A program made the position numbers and the translations under genes. From assembly GCA_013153235.1 (NCBI GenBank), contig JAADEU010000074.1:1-5089 (forward strand): a stretch of DNA of 5,089 bases, in the 5' to 3' direction. Positions 4,967-5,089 of the stretch are shown here, one piece after another. Under the pieces are notes generated by a model that searched no databases, was not told where the DNA came from, and saw nothing but the letters and a program-made list of their open reading frames with translations. Position 1 is the stretch's first letter; every line of letters starts with the position of its first letter. This DNA is from Aquificota bacterium (GTDB lineage Bacteria; Aquificota; Aquificia; Aquificales; Hydrogenothermaceae).

Positions 4967-5089
4967 AATTTTTTAATTACTTCCAAATCCTGCTCCAAAT
5001 CCTTAATATCGTAATGCAACGGAATTTTGTTCTCATTTAGCCTTTCCAGAAATTCCCATACACTGAGGTCTGCCAGTTCCCTTGCTTTT
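4963..5089 (-). CDS. UPF0175-family antitoxin, C-terminal part (5' end beyond the window)
   Basis: One minus-strand frame is open from the right edge to a TGA at 4965-4963 and encodes 41 visible residues. It reads KARELADLSVWEFLERLNENK, then IPLHYDIKDLEQDLEVIKKL. The pattern A-E/x-L-A-x-x-S-x-W-E-F, followed by I-P-x-x-Y-x-x-x-D-L-E-x-D-L-E, is the characteristic C-terminal end of UPF0175 proteins, the usual partners of DUF3368 toxins. The stop overlaps the toxin start by four bases (ATGA), the usual antitoxin-first order. The N-terminus, which would hold any DNA-binding part, lies outside the window. Confidence 0.85.
   Translation of the reverse strand, partial: KARELADLSVWEFLERLNENKIPLHYDIKDLEQDLEVIKKL

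Noticed and set aside
1..5089. CRISPR array, tRNA or rRNA gene, insertion sequence or attachment site.
   Set aside because: No spaced repeats, cloverleaf, transposase or terminal inverted repeats were seen on either strand.

Overview
The window reads as ordinary bacterial chromosome, probably from a thermophilic, anaerobic or microaerophilic member of the Aquificota, perhaps Persephonella-like. This rests on the short L27 starting MASKKSGG, the archaeal/thermophile-like NrdD, heavy use of AGA/AGG and ATA codons, and a UPF0175/DUF3368 toxin-antitoxin pair of a type common in thermophiles. The assignment is an inference from general resemblance; no database search was possible.

Layout. At the left, rodA (3-1100, +) encodes the cell-elongation peptidoglycan glycosyltransferase and ends at a hairpin terminator (1101-1126). 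That terminator is shared with the convergent ribosomal pair rplU-rpmA (L21, L27; 1692-1125, -). A 182-base divergent region (1693-1874) separates rplU from nrdD. It holds a rplU -10 element and a composite nrdD promoter: an FNR-like box, a -10 hexamer and two tandem NrdR boxes, the second running into the ribosome binding site. Next come nrdD (1875-3680, +), a class III (oxygen-sensitive, glycyl-radical) ribonucleotide reductase without an ATP-cone, and nrdG (3756-4451, +), its radical-SAM activase. The 75-base gap between them contains a striking 33-base all-pyrimidine tract and a small hairpin. At the right, on the minus strand, is a type II toxin-antitoxin pair: the C-terminal end of a UPF0175 antitoxin (running off the window) overlaps by 4 bases a complete DUF3368/PIN-like toxin (4966-4475).

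How the parts work together. NrdG uses S-adenosylmethionine to install the glycyl radical on NrdD, which then reduces ribonucleotides to deoxyribonucleotides under anoxia. The promoter layout (FNR-type activation when oxygen is low, NrdR repression when dNTP/ATP is high) fits that job. L21 and L27 are 50S subunit proteins. The toxin-antitoxin segment is visibly more AT-rich (about 30% G+C over 4501-4680 by hand count, against about 45% in a sampled 60-base nrdD line) and looks like a later insertion.

I found no undescribed multi-gene system. The parts most worth a second look are the overlapping FNR/NrdR control region and the pyrimidine tract between nrdD and nrdG.
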